Part shown: positions 27,432 through 36,666 of the stretch, one piece after another
Position numbering within the stretch: the first letter of the stretch is position 1
Layout: each line of letters begins with the position of its first letter
Source of the DNA: F0422 sp003992255
GTDB taxonomy: Bacteria; Bacillota; Negativicutes; Veillonellales; Veillonellaceae
Direction: 5' to 3'
Assembly: GCF_003992255.1 (NCBI RefSeq)
Contig: NZ_RQVA01000002.1
Coordinates: 1 to 64,000 of the forward strand
Length of the DNA: 64,000 nt
Translations under genes and position numbers: made by a program
The notes under the pieces: model-generated
What the model was told of the DNA's origin: nothing
Seen by the model: the letters and a program-made list of their open reading frames with translations, nothing else
The model's database searches: none

Positions 27432-27521
27432 GTAGAGATAATTGACTTAAATGTGATAGAATATGATTAGGAACCTTGGTATAGGTAACCTGTACTAGAC
27501 TAAGAACAAGAGGGTGAAGTT

Positions 27522-28631
27522 GTGAGACCTACATATGTAGAAATAGATACAGCACAAATACGAAGTAATTTACGAAAAATTAAAGATTGTTTACCAGAAT
27601 GGTGTACGAGCACTGCCGTCGTAAAGGCTAATGCCTATGGTCATGGTAGTGTCATGGTAGGGCGTATTGCCGTTGAAGAAGGTTATGAATCATTAGCGGT
27701 AGCCTTTCCAGAAGAAGCGATACCATTGCGCGCAGCAGGGATTACTGTGCCTATCTATTTGCTAGGGCTGACCTTACCGCAGTCCTTTGATTTAGTTATT
27801 GAGGGAAACTCTAGGCCTGCAATTTGCGAGTCTACTGACCTAGAGGCACTTAATGAATGTGCCAAAAGGCATGAAACAATAGTAGAATGTGCCATTGCAG
27901 TTGATACAGGTATGCATCGCATCGGAAGCAAACCACAGGATGTACTAGCATTTTTAGAACGTGTAGAATCTTATGAGTATCTTCGTGTAGATGGGTTCTT
28001 CTCACATTTAGCAAATGGTGATGCTGCGGATCAAAGTCATGCTAACTTTCAAGTGGAACAGTTTAGACAAGTGGTAGAAACGATTCGAGCTCATCGAGAT
28101 GAGGCGTATCGGTTTTCTTTGGCTAACAGTGCAGGATTGTTAGCAGTAAGAGATAGTTTATTTAATGATGCTAGGCCGGGGATTATTCAGTATGGGATCA
28201 TGCCATCTATGGATGTACCCAATCGCTTAGGGTTAAAACCAGCCTTAAGTTTATATAGTAAAGTCGTTCATGTTCAACACTTACAAAAAGGGGCTTCTAT
28301 CGGGTACGGTAGTACGTATACAACGACGGGAGAAGAAACGATTGCAACCATTCCTGTAGGATATGCCGATGGATACCCGAGGGCTTTGTCTAATAAAGGG
28401 TCTGTACTCATTCATGGAACACGATGCCCGATTGTAGGGCGTATATGCATGGATCAATTTATGGTGAAAGTCCCGAACCATATTCAGGTTTCACCAGGTG
28501 ATAGTGTAGTGCTATTGGGAAAACAAGGGCAAGAAAGTATTACCGCTTTGGAATTAGCCTATTTAGTGGGAACTATTCCGTATGAAATCTTCTGTAACTT
28601 TTCAGAACGGGTACCACGGCATTATATTTAA
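27522..28631 (+). CDS. alr: Alanine racemase
   Basis: A 369-residue PLP enzyme making D-alanine for peptidoglycan. Lys35 in VVKANAYGHG binds PLP, and the second catalytic residue, Tyr in IGYGSTYTT (about 266), comes from the C-terminal beta domain. The initiation codon is GTG, preceded by GAGGGTGA. It is single, converging on metF across a 17-bp perfect hairpin. Confidence 0.95.
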   Translation: MRPTYVEIDTAQIRSNLRKIKDCLPEWCTSTAVVKANAYGHGSVMVGRIAVEEGYESLAVAFPEEAIPLRAAGITVPIYLLGLTLPQSFDLVIEGNSRPAICESTDLEALNECAKRHETIVECAIAVDTGMHRIGSKPQDVLAFLERVESYEYLRVDGFFSHLANGDAADQSHANFQVEQFRQVVETIRAHRDEAYRFSLANSAGLLAVRDSLFNDARPGIIQYGIMPSMDVPNRLGLKPALSLYSKVVHVQHLQKGASIGYGSTYTTTGEETIATIPVGYADGYPRALSNKGSVLIHGTRCPIVGRICMDQFMVKVPNHIQVSPGDSVVLLGKQGQESITALELAYLVGTIPYEIFCNFSERVPRHYI

Positions 28632-28702
28632 ATAGACGGATATTCCATATATGAATGGGGTTGTAGATCTCAATAAAAAAGAATATGCTAATAAAGCAAT
28701 AT

Positions 28703-28758
28703 AAGGATGCTCTATGTAGGGCTTTCTCTTGACGAGAGGAACTACATAGAGCATCCTT
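28703..28758. terminator. Shared hairpin between alr and metF
   Basis: A perfect 17-bp stem (28703-28719 with 28742-28758) with a loop that itself contains a small inverted repeat. T runs are poor on both strands, but the location between convergent ends supports a bidirectional terminator. Confidence 0.6.
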
Positions 28759-28810
28759 GCAATATTTTGTATGTATGATAGGTGTATAAAAACTATGGTA
28801 ATAATCCTAT

Positions 28811-29692
28811 TTATTGGCTTTCATAAACAGGAGAGCTAAATAAGGAACGAGCTGCTTGTTCAATGTATAGAGCTGTATTGGATTGATTCATAGTATATAA
28901 ATGAATACCAGAGACACCTTCGGTTACCAAGTCTACGATTTGATTTAATGCGTAGGCAAGGCCGGCATCACGAAGAGCGATAGGATCGTGCTCATATTTA
29001 TCTAAAATCGCTTTGAATTTGCGTGGAATAGCGGTTGCATTAGATGTAAGTAAGCGCAATGCTTGATTGCGGTTGATGATTGGCATTACCCCAGCTAAGA
29101 TAGGTGCCTCGATACCTGCGAGAGCACATTTTTCTTGGAACTCGTAGAATACATTGTTATCTAAGAAGAACTGTGTCACTAATAATTCACAACCAGCATC
29201 TACTTTTTCTTTTAAGTATTTAATATCTTGAAGTTGACTCGGTGAATCTGGATGTACTTCTGGATAGCAAGCACCTGAGATTTGAAAGTGAGGTGCATAT
29301 TCCTTGACGAAATGTACAAGCTCTGTAGCATATTTGAAATCACCAACGGGTGGTAAGTCTTCTAGAATGTCGCCACGAAGAGCTAATAGTTTGTGAATGC
29401 CAAGTTCATCGAGTCTATCTATAACAGATTTCACTTGTTCTTTTGACAAATAGATAGCTGGTAAATGTGCTTTCGTAGGAATGTGCAATGTGTTTTGTAC
29501 ATAATTAGATAGTTTTATGGTTGTTTCTTCAATGTTACGTTGTTTATTACTGCAAGTAACAGAAATAAATTCTGGTTTTAAGCTTTTTAGCTCATCTAGG
29601 ACAGTAATAATTTTTTCGTCCCCCACTTGTGTGTTGGGAGGAAATATTTCGTATGATAAGGTTGGTCGTTTTTGTTGTATAGATTCGCTCAT
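28811..29692 (-). CDS. metF: 5,10-methylenetetrahydrofolate reductase
   Basis: A 293-residue FAD-dependent TIM-barrel enzyme that makes 5-methyl-THF for methionine synthesis. Family features: YEIFPPN near the N terminus with the catalytic Glu, FISVTCS, LLALRGD (FAD binding), ISGACYPEVHPDS, and LVTQFFLDN. AAAGGA precedes the ATG. Methyl-THF normally feeds B12-dependent MetH, again in keeping with a cobamide-dependent lifestyle. Confidence 0.94.
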   Translation of the reverse strand: MSESIQQKRPTLSYEIFPPNTQVGDEKIITVLDELKSLKPEFISVTCSNKQRNIEETTIKLSNYVQNTLHIPTKAHLPAIYLSKEQVKSVIDRLDELGIHKLLALRGDILEDLPPVGDFKYATELVHFVKEYAPHFQISGACYPEVHPDSPSQLQDIKYLKEKVDAGCELLVTQFFLDNNVFYEFQEKCALAGIEAPILAGVMPIINRNQALRLLTSNATAIPRKFKAILDKYEHDPIALRDAGLAYALNQIVDLVTEGVSGIHLYTMNQSNTALYIEQAARSLFSSPVYESQ

Positions 29693-30083
29693 GGCTGATG
29701 TCCTTTCTTGTAATCAATATGGTCTATCATACCAATTTTTACGTATATAGACCAATTCTTAATATATATGAATTGATATAGCTTAAAACTATAATTAATA
29801 AGGATATTATATACAGCTAATTTTATGCCACAGATACTAGTAGATAGACGTATTTTGTCACATATTTTAAAATATATCTTGACGGTAGGTATTATTTTTT
29901 GTATTATGTATATACTAAAAAAATCAATAGTCAAAGATGCCATTAGGCGCAGAAAATTAAGTTATACAATGATGTACCTAACGTGTAAAGTAACGGACTT
30001 TATTCGTTAGGTTTTGTTTACTTTCATACAGGAACCTTGTATGTATAGAACTTCATGAATAGATATAGAAAAGGCAAAACACA
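29693..30083. other. 391-bp AT-rich divergent region
   Basis: Between metF and the LysR gene. It contains the hairpin at 29976-30015 and no supported gene. An ORF at 29825-30010 with one hydrophobic stretch lacks a ribosome site. Confidence 0.5.
29976..30015 (+). terminator. Orphan terminator-like hairpin upstream of the LysR gene
   Basis: ACCTAACG (29976-29983) pairs with CGTTAGGT (30005-30012), extended by AAAGT/ACTTT inside, then TTTTG. It is 69 bp before the LysR start, so it may be a leader attenuator or the end of a small RNA. Confidence 0.55.
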
Positions 30084-31019
30084 ATGAGAATACAACAATT
30101 ACAATATTTAGAAAAAATTGCAGAGAAAGGATCTATTAATGAAGCGGCTAAGGAGTTATACTTATCGCAACCAAGTTTGTCCAATGCGATTAAAGAGTTA
30201 GAACATGAAATGGGTGTTCAACTATTATTGCGGACAAAATCTGGTGTTACTTTGACCCATGATGGTCGAGAGTTTATGATATATGCTCGCCAAGTATTAG
30301 ATCAAATTCAACTATTAGAAGAACGATATAAATCCAACACAAAGAGAAAGGAACATTTCTTTATTTCGGCTCAGCACTATGCTTTTGTAGTCCATGCTTT
30401 TGTAGAGTTAATTAAAAGTGTTGATACAGATGAATATCAATTTGGATTAAGAGAAACAGAAACGCAAAATATTTTTGAAGACTTGGCTACCTTTAAAAGT
30501 GAAATAGGAATCTTGTATTTAAATAACTTCAACCGTCAAGTTATGGAAAAATTATTCAAAGAATATAAGTTAACATTTCATCCTCTGTTTGAAGCGGAGC
30601 CACATGTGTTCTTATGTAGAGAGCATCCATTAGCTAATCAAGAAAAGATTACACTAGAAGACTTAGAAGACTTCCCGTATTTGAGTTATGATCAGGGAGA
30701 AGATAATTCGTTCTATTTTTCAGAAGAAATTTTGAGTACATTAGATAGAAAAATGACCATCAAAGTATCAGATCGAGCTACGATTTTTAATTTGATGGTT
30801 GGTTTAAATGGATATACGATTAGTTCAGGTATTTTGAGTCGTGAGCTAAATGATGACAAAATTATTGCGATTCCTCTTGATGTAGAAGACACGATGACAA
30901 TGGGCTACTTGATGCCACATATGTTGGAACCGAGTGCGATTGCAAAAAAATATTTAGAATTGCTGAAAGAGCATATTCGAAACTATGGCTTTGAGATTAT
31001 TGAAGAGAAGAAGAAATAA
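30084..31019 (+). CDS. LysR-family transcriptional regulator
   Basis: A 311-residue regulator. The N-terminal winged helix-turn-helix is clear (GSINEAAKELYLSQPSLSNA at about residues 16-35, then IKELEHEMGVQLLLRTKSG). The effector domain follows from residue 90, with TMGYLMPHML near the end. CysL/CynR-like members sense sulfur or small anions; the effector here is unknown. AAAAGG precedes the ATG. It is divergent from metF, so it may regulate metF, as LysR genes often control the divergent neighbour. Confidence 0.88.
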   Translation: MRIQQLQYLEKIAEKGSINEAAKELYLSQPSLSNAIKELEHEMGVQLLLRTKSGVTLTHDGREFMIYARQVLDQIQLLEERYKSNTKRKEHFFISAQHYAFVVHAFVELIKSVDTDEYQFGLRETETQNIFEDLATFKSEIGILYLNNFNRQVMEKLFKEYKLTFHPLFEAEPHVFLCREHPLANQEKITLEDLEDFPYLSYDQGEDNSFYFSEEILSTLDRKMTIKVSDRATIFNLMVGLNGYTISSGILSRELNDDKIIAIPLDVEDTMTMGYLMPHMLEPSAIAKKYLELLKEHIRNYGFEIIEEKKK

Positions 31020-31050
31020 TACTCTGCATAATACATAAAGCAATAGAAAG

Positions 31051-31089
31051 AAAAGGATACTGAACGAAAGTTGTTCAGTATCCTTTTTA
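31051..31089 (+). terminator. Bidirectional terminator after the LysR gene
   Basis: A perfect 15-bp stem (31051-31065 with 31073-31087) with A run left and T run right, between convergent genes. Confidence 0.88.
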
Positions 31090-31117
31090 ATATATAGATA
31101 TAATTTCTGATGAATTA

Positions 31118-31456
31118 CTATCCTTGGTAGTTTTGGTAGCCACCTTGGAATCCTGGATTACTTGGATATAATAATTTAGCTTCTTCAATCACACGGATTG
31201 TATAGTTAGTATTATATTCTTTTACAATGGAAGGGATACGGAAAAGATCGATGAGAGCCCATATACCAAACCCACCAAGAGTAATGTAGTATAAAATATT
31301 GGTTAAGGGACGACCAACATAGAAATAATGAGCGCCTAATAAAAAGAAACAAATATAGGCGATTAAAGATTCTTTTTCACTACTTAGTTTTAATGTAACA
31401 TAATTTTTTTGTTCAGGTGTTAGCTCGTTAAAAAATGGATAAAACTGTGGTTGCAT
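31118..31456 (-). CDS. TM2-domain membrane protein
   Basis: A 112-residue protein with a TM2 domain: helix one AYICFFLLGAHYFYVGR, a short loop, and helix two YYITLGGFGIWALIDLFRIP (about residues 33-75). Flanking regions are polar, and the tail is Gly/Gln/Tyr-rich (GFQGGYQNYQG). Function of TM2 proteins in bacteria is unknown. AAGGAGG precedes the ATG. Confidence 0.8.
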   Translation of the reverse strand: MQPQFYPFFNELTPEQKNYVTLKLSSEKESLIAYICFFLLGAHYFYVGRPLTNILYYITLGGFGIWALIDLFRIPSIVKEYNTNYTIRVIEEAKLLYPSNPGFQGGYQNYQG

Positions 31457-31789
31457 AATGGGGCCTCCTTACTATAAGAAAATATACTTTTTATTATTAT
31501 AGCATTAATTGAAAGAAAGTTCATAATATTGATTGAGTTCTTGTATTTTGAAAATAATTATTTTTAATACATACAATAACAGATGGTAATATGTTGGTGA
31601 GACCTATATTAGTTTTGCGGAGATATGCTTGGTAACTGCTTTAAAATTGATGATAGTTCTAGAATATATATAGCGATTGTTAACGAATTAATAACCTCAT
31701 GTTATGCGATGGTGAAATTTAGTTATAGTTCATAAAGACCGTTCTATTCTTTTACAAAACAGTTTATAATCAAAGTATAACTTTATATT
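31457..31789. other. Promoter region upstream of the cobalamin riboswitch
   Basis: AT-rich and gene-free. TTTACA at 31751-31756 with TATAAC at 31776-31781 (19-bp spacer) is a weak promoter candidate for the riboswitch transcript. Confidence 0.4.
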
Positions 31790-31945
31790 TGCCTTACTGG
31801 TGCCGCAAGGCTTAATAGGGAAGCTTGGTGAAAAGCCAACACGGTCCCGCCGCTGTAAAGGGGAGCGAAACTTCATGAAACGTCACTGGGAAACTGGGAA
31901 GGCGAAGCGTAGCGAAGATCCTGAGTCAGAAGAACTGCCGTAAGA
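31790..31945 (+). promoter_or_regulatory. Cobalamin (B12) riboswitch
   Basis: The conserved aptamer core is clear: GGGAAGCTTGGTGAAAAGCC at 31818-31837, CGGTCCCGCCGCTGTAA at 31842-31858, CACTGGGAAACTGGGAAGGC, and the distal B12-box-like segment GAGTCAGAAGAACTGCC at 31923-31939. These are the elements of the AdoCbl-class riboswitch, on the same strand as mutAB. Expression-platform sequence lies at 31946-32049. Unusually, the controlled genes encode B12-dependent enzymes. Confidence 0.95.
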
Positions 31946-32016
31946 AGCATGTCGTTAGATCCGCGAGAGACGGGTAGAGATGGTTTTGCGCTAAGTGCAT
32001 ACGCTAAGTCATAACC

Positions 32017-32049
32017 ACCGTCTTCTATTGAAGACGGTTTTTCTTTTTT
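32017..32049 (+). terminator. Riboswitch terminator (expression platform)
   Basis: ACCGTCTTC (32017-32025) pairs with GAAGACGGT (32030-32038) around a TATT loop, followed by a T-rich tail. AGACGG at 31968-31973 could pair with CCGTCT of the left arm, and TGGTT at 31981-31985 with AACCA at 32013-32017, giving a possible antiterminator. The latter is inference. Confidence 0.82.
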
Positions 32050-32108
32050 AGAAGGTACTATAGTTGTATCTTTTACAAAGAAGCTATGTAAGGTTGTGCG
32101 CCATAGGA

Positions 32109-32127
32109 TTGGGTAGGGTATACCCAA
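32109..32127 (+). other. Second leader hairpin of mutAB
   Basis: A 7-bp perfect stem TTGGGTA/TACCCAA with a five-base loop, between the terminator and mutA. The role is unclear. Confidence 0.35.
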
Positions 32128-32271
32128 CGTGTAATTGTTTATTTTATTTTTATTGAGCTGCAAGTGTATTATATAAACGGTTAGAGTCCTATAGTGTCAC
32201 GAAAATATATAGTATATATGGTTTGTATAAGGGAACGTATGCCTGTGTGGTCAAAGAAAGGAAGCTAGACT

Positions 32272-34446
32272 ATGGGACAAGACAAGCATCATGAACCACA
32301 AGTTCACGAAGAACAGTTTGAGTTACCAGATGTATCGTTTGATGAGTTTTCTATCCCTACCTATGAGGACTGGAAAACGACGGTAGAAGGTATCTTAAAA
32401 GGAAAAGATTTCCAAAAAAGTATGTTTACAAAAACATATGAAGGAATTACTTTACAACCAATGTATTGGTTGAGCGACCAAGAAGGATTGACTCAAAACT
32501 TGACATATCCTGGTCGCGATAGCAATTTGCGGGGAGCGAAAGCCAGTGGATACATCCACAAACCTTGGACAATTGCACAACGTTGTGATGGAAAAACAAT
32601 TGCTGACATGCATGACATGTTACAATTTGAATTAGATAAAGGTAGCACAGCTATCAGCTTTACGTTAGATAGTGCTACTCGAAAAGGACAAGATGCTACG
32701 ACAGCTGATGCTAAAGACGTAGCTGACGTAGGGGTATCCTTGTCCACTATAGAAGAAATAGAAGCGTTGTTAAAAGGCATGGATTTAACAATAAAAGAAT
32801 TAGATATTCGTACAGGCGCTAGTAGTGTATGCTGGGCGGCTGCATTACATGCACTTTGCGAATCTCAAGGGGTGGATGTGAAATCCTTGTCCGGTATGAT
32901 TGGGGCAGATCCAATTGGTACTTTGGCACAAGATGGACATTTACCACGCCCTATGGATGAATATTTCGATGATATGGCACATACTATTGCATGGGCTAAT
33001 GCACATGCGCCACAATTACGGACAGTTCTTGTCGATACAGATGTATATCATAATGGTGGCGGTAATGACGTACAAGAATTAGGGTTTGCTATGTCCACAG
33101 CCGTGACATATTTACGTGCTATGGAACGCCGTGGTATTGATGTCAATACATTTGCGAAACAAATTCGTTTCCATGTAAGCGTAGGGGCTAATTTCTTTAT
33201 GGAAATTGCTAAATTACGTGCTATTAAAATGGTTTGGGCGCAAATTATTGAACATTGTGGCGGTGATGAAGAAGCGAAGAAAATTAACTTATTCGTAAGT
33301 ACATCTCACTTCACACAAACTGTATTCGATCCATATGTAAACTTGTTGCGTGCAGGCTCTCAATCCTTCTCTGCTGTAGTAGGTGGTATGGATGGCATGT
33401 TCGTACGACCTCTTGATGGATGTATTCGTCCAAGTGATGAATTCTCTCGCCGTATTGCTCGTAACATCCAAATTATGGAGCAACAAGAGTTCAACTTCAT
33501 TCAACCAGTTGACCCAGCAGGTGGTAGTTGGTACCTTGAACCATTAACACAAGAATTGACTGAAAAATCTTGGGCACTATTCCAAGAATTAGAAGGAAAA
33601 GGTGGCATTTTAGAAACATTAGTATCTGGTGAAACACAAGAAGCTGTAGATGCTATTTTACAAAGCCGCTTTAAAAACTTGGCTACCCGTAAAGACCGTG
33701 CTGTAGGTAGTAATATGTATCCTAACATGACAGAAGAATTATTAGAAGTGCCAGTGGTGGATTTTGAAGGTTTACGCCAAGCTCGCGTAGCAGTATTAGC
33801 TAATGTAGGCACTGCAGATGCAGCAGAATTGGCTCTTAAAAAATTACAAGAATCTGATTTCAGTGAACTAGGTTCTTTGGTAAGTGCTGCGTATACTGCA
33901 TTAGTAGCAGGCGCTAGCTTTGGTCAAGTTTTTGCAGCCTTAGCAGATGGCAGTGAAGGTGTGACAGTGAAAGCAATTCTATCTCATCGTTGGACAGAAC
34001 AATACGAAGAATTACGTATGCGCACTGAAACTTTCAAAGAAACACATAATGGGGAAAATGTTAAGATCTTCTTGGCTAACATGGGACCAATTCCACAACA
34101 TAAAGCGAGAGCGGACTTCGTTACTTCTTTCATGCAAGTAGCTGAATTTGACGTGCTTACCAATGATGGATTCCCAACTGTAGACGAAGCAGTAGCAGCT
34201 GCCTTAGCATCGAATGCAGATGTGACAATCGTATGTTCTACTGACGATACATATCCAGAATTGGCACCAGCAGTGACAAAAGCAATCAAAGCCGCTCGCC
34301 CAGCTATGAAAGTATTCTTGGCAGGGGCTCCATCTGCAGAGTTAAAAGAACTTTGCGATGCAGCAGGTATGGATGATTATATTAGTGTACGCTCCAATTG
34401 CTATCAAACATTATTAGCAATGCAACGCGAGAAAGGAATGATGTAA
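32272..34446 (+). CDS. mutA: Methylmalonyl-CoA mutase, small (non-catalytic) subunit
   Basis: A 724-residue subunit of the heterodimeric mutase. It keeps the barrel (for example IRTGASSVCWAAALHALCES, DPAGGSWYLEPLT) but its C-terminal flavodoxin-like domain lacks the DGHxxG histidine motif, as expected of MutA, which does not bind B12. AAGGAAG precedes the ATG. It abuts mutB with no spacer (TAA then ATG), indicating tight coupling. It lies behind the B12 riboswitch. Confidence 0.93.
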   Translation: MGQDKHHEPQVHEEQFELPDVSFDEFSIPTYEDWKTTVEGILKGKDFQKSMFTKTYEGITLQPMYWLSDQEGLTQNLTYPGRDSNLRGAKASGYIHKPWTIAQRCDGKTIADMHDMLQFELDKGSTAISFTLDSATRKGQDATTADAKDVADVGVSLSTIEEIEALLKGMDLTIKELDIRTGASSVCWAAALHALCESQGVDVKSLSGMIGADPIGTLAQDGHLPRPMDEYFDDMAHTIAWANAHAPQLRTVLVDTDVYHNGGGNDVQELGFAMSTAVTYLRAMERRGIDVNTFAKQIRFHVSVGANFFMEIAKLRAIKMVWAQIIEHCGGDEEAKKINLFVSTSHFTQTVFDPYVNLLRAGSQSFSAVVGGMDGMFVRPLDGCIRPSDEFSRRIARNIQIMEQQEFNFIQPVDPAGGSWYLEPLTQELTEKSWALFQELEGKGGILETLVSGETQEAVDAILQSRFKNLATRKDRAVGSNMYPNMTEELLEVPVVDFEGLRQARVAVLANVGTADAAELALKKLQESDFSELGSLVSAAYTALVAGASFGQVFAALADGSEGVTVKAILSHRWTEQYEELRMRTETFKETHNGENVKIFLANMGPIPQHKARADFVTSFMQVAEFDVLTNDGFPTVDEAVAAALASNADVTIVCSTDDTYPELAPAVTKAIKAARPAMKVFLAGAPSAELKELCDAAGMDDYISVRSNCYQTLLAMQREKGMM

Positions 34447-36630
34447 ATGATTCCAGATTTTAGAAATATTCCTTTTACTCCGGCTAGCCCAAAATCTTCT
34501 GACTTAGATGCTTGGAAAGAGCAGTTAAAAGCTGAAACCGGTAAATCCTATGATGAAAACTTCATTCGTACTATGGAACAAATTGATGTAGGTCCAGTGT
34601 ATGATTCCTCAATTTATGATCAATGTAACCATTTACAATACGTAGCGGGTATTCCTCCGTATCTTCGCGGACCATACGGTACGATGTATGTACAACGTCC
34701 TTGGACAGTACGTCAGTACGCAGGTTTCTCCACAGCGGAAGAATCCAATGCCTTTTACCGTCGTAACTTAGCGGCTGGTCAAAAAGGTTTGTCTATCGCC
34801 TTCGACTTGGCTACTCACCGTGGTTACGACTCTGATCACCCTCGTGTAGTTGGTGACGTTGGTAAAGCCGGCGTTGCGGTAGACTCTATCTTGGATATGG
34901 AAATTTTGTTCTCTGGTATTCCATTGGACCAAATGTCTGTATCTATGACAATGAATGGCGCCGTGTTACCAGTTATGGCTTTCTATATCTTAGCTGGTGA
35001 AGAACAAGGTGTAGATAAATCCGTTATGGCAGGTACGATCCAAAATGATATCTTGAAAGAGTTCATGGTGCGTAATACTTACATTTATCCACCAGCAGCT
35101 TCTATGCGTATTATCGGTGATATCTTTGCCTATACATCTAAATACATGCCTAAATTCAACAGTATTTCCATTTCCGGTTACCATATGCAAGAAGCAGGCG
35201 CTACAGCGGATATTGAATTAGGTTACACATTGGCCGATGGTTTGGAATACTTGCGTACAGGTGTGGCAGCGGGCCTTACAGTTGACCAATTCGCACCGCG
35301 CTTATCCTTCTTCTGGGCGATGGGTAAAAACTACTTCATGGAAATCGCTAAAATGCGTGCAGGCCGTATGCTATGGGCTAAAATTGTTAAATCCTTTGGT
35401 CCAAAAAATGTTAAATCTATGGCATTGCGTACGCACTCCCAAACATCTGGTTGGTCTTTAACAGAACAAGATCCATTCAATAACATCACTCGTACATGTA
35501 TCGAAGCGATGGCAGCAGCCTTGGGTCATACGCAATCCTTGCATACGAACGCGCTTGACGAAGCGATTGCATTGCCTACAGATTTCTCGGCTCGTATTGC
35601 TCGTAATACGCAGTTGTATATTCAAGATGAAACAAACGTATGTAAAGTTATCGATCCATGGGGCGGTTCTTACTATGTAGAATTCTTGACTAACCAATTA
35701 ATCCGCAAAGCTTGGGCTCATATCCAAGAAGTTGAAGCTTTAGGCGGTATGTCTAAAGCGATTGATACAGGTCTTCCAAAAATGCGTATTGAAGAAGCGG
35801 CAGCTCGTCGCCAAGCGCACATTGACTCCGGTAGTGAAAAAATCGTCGGTGTTAACTACTTACGCCTTGATAAAGAAGATCCATTAGATATCTTGGAAGT
35901 AGACAATACAGCTGTACGCTTGGCACAGATTGAACGATTGAAAACATTGCGTGCTAATCGTGACAATGACAAAGTACGTAGCTGTTTGGATGCCATTACA
36001 AAAGCGATGGAAACAGGAGAAGGAAACTTGCTTGAATTAGCCGTAGAAGCAGCTCGTGCTCGTGCCTCTAAAGGTGAAATCTCTGATGCAGTTGAAAAAG
36101 TATGCGGCCGTCATAAAGCGATCATTCGCTCTATTTCCGGTGTATACAGCAGCGAATTCAGCGATGACGATGTAATCACAGAAGTACGCAGCATGACTGA
36201 AAAATTTGAAGAAAAACATGGTCGCCGTCCTCGTATTTTCGTAGCGAAAATGGGTCAAGATGGTCACGACCGCGGAGCTAAGGTAATTTCTACAGCCTTC
36301 GCAGATATGGGCTATGACGTAGATATCGGACCTCTATTCCAAACTCCAGAAGAAGCAGCAAAAGATGCGGTAGATAATGACGTACATATCGTAGGTATGA
36401 GTTCCTTAGCAGCAGGTCATAAAACATTGATGCCACAATTATGTGAAGAACTTAAAAAATTAGGCCGTGAAGATATTATGGTTGTTATCGGTGGTGTTAT
36501 CCCAGCTCAAGATTATGATTATCTCTATGAGCATGGTGCAGCAGCCATCTTCGGACCTGGTACCATCATTCCAGTGTGTGCTAAAAAAGTACTTGAATTG
36601 TTAGAAGAACGTCTAGAAGAGGAAGAATAA
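34447..36630 (+). CDS. mutB: Methylmalonyl-CoA mutase, large (catalytic) subunit
   Basis: A 727-residue catalytic chain holding both the barrel and the B12 domain. Tyr81 (GTMYVQRPW), Arg221 (ASMRIIG) and His246 (GYHMQEAG) are the substrate-binding residues of true methylmalonyl-CoA mutases. DGHDRG near residue 605 provides His607, the lower cobalt ligand. It closely follows the Propionibacterium MutB pattern. With mutA it forms the second complete mutase in this window, the first being the split enzyme at 19642-21714. Confidence 0.95.
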   Translation: MIPDFRNIPFTPASPKSSDLDAWKEQLKAETGKSYDENFIRTMEQIDVGPVYDSSIYDQCNHLQYVAGIPPYLRGPYGTMYVQRPWTVRQYAGFSTAEESNAFYRRNLAAGQKGLSIAFDLATHRGYDSDHPRVVGDVGKAGVAVDSILDMEILFSGIPLDQMSVSMTMNGAVLPVMAFYILAGEEQGVDKSVMAGTIQNDILKEFMVRNTYIYPPAASMRIIGDIFAYTSKYMPKFNSISISGYHMQEAGATADIELGYTLADGLEYLRTGVAAGLTVDQFAPRLSFFWAMGKNYFMEIAKMRAGRMLWAKIVKSFGPKNVKSMALRTHSQTSGWSLTEQDPFNNITRTCIEAMAAALGHTQSLHTNALDEAIALPTDFSARIARNTQLYIQDETNVCKVIDPWGGSYYVEFLTNQLIRKAWAHIQEVEALGGMSKAIDTGLPKMRIEEAAARRQAHIDSGSEKIVGVNYLRLDKEDPLDILEVDNTAVRLAQIERLKTLRANRDNDKVRSCLDAITKAMETGEGNLLELAVEAARARASKGEISDAVEKVCGRHKAIIRSISGVYSSEFSDDDVITEVRSMTEKFEEKHGRRPRIFVAKMGQDGHDRGAKVISTAFADMGYDVDIGPLFQTPEEAAKDAVDNDVHIVGMSSLAAGHKTLMPQLCEELKKLGREDIMVVIGGVIPAQDYDYLYEHGAAAIFGPGTIIPVCAKKVLELLEERLEEEE

Positions 36631-36666
36631 TCGGTCATATTCGAATCGGTGAAAGGAGGGTGTCTT

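Noticed and set aside
29825..30010. A 61-codon membrane-peptide gene between metF and the LysR gene
   Set aside because: No ribosome site precedes the ATG, and the frame runs into the 29976-30015 hairpin; the hydrophobic stretch is expected by chance in AT-rich DNA.
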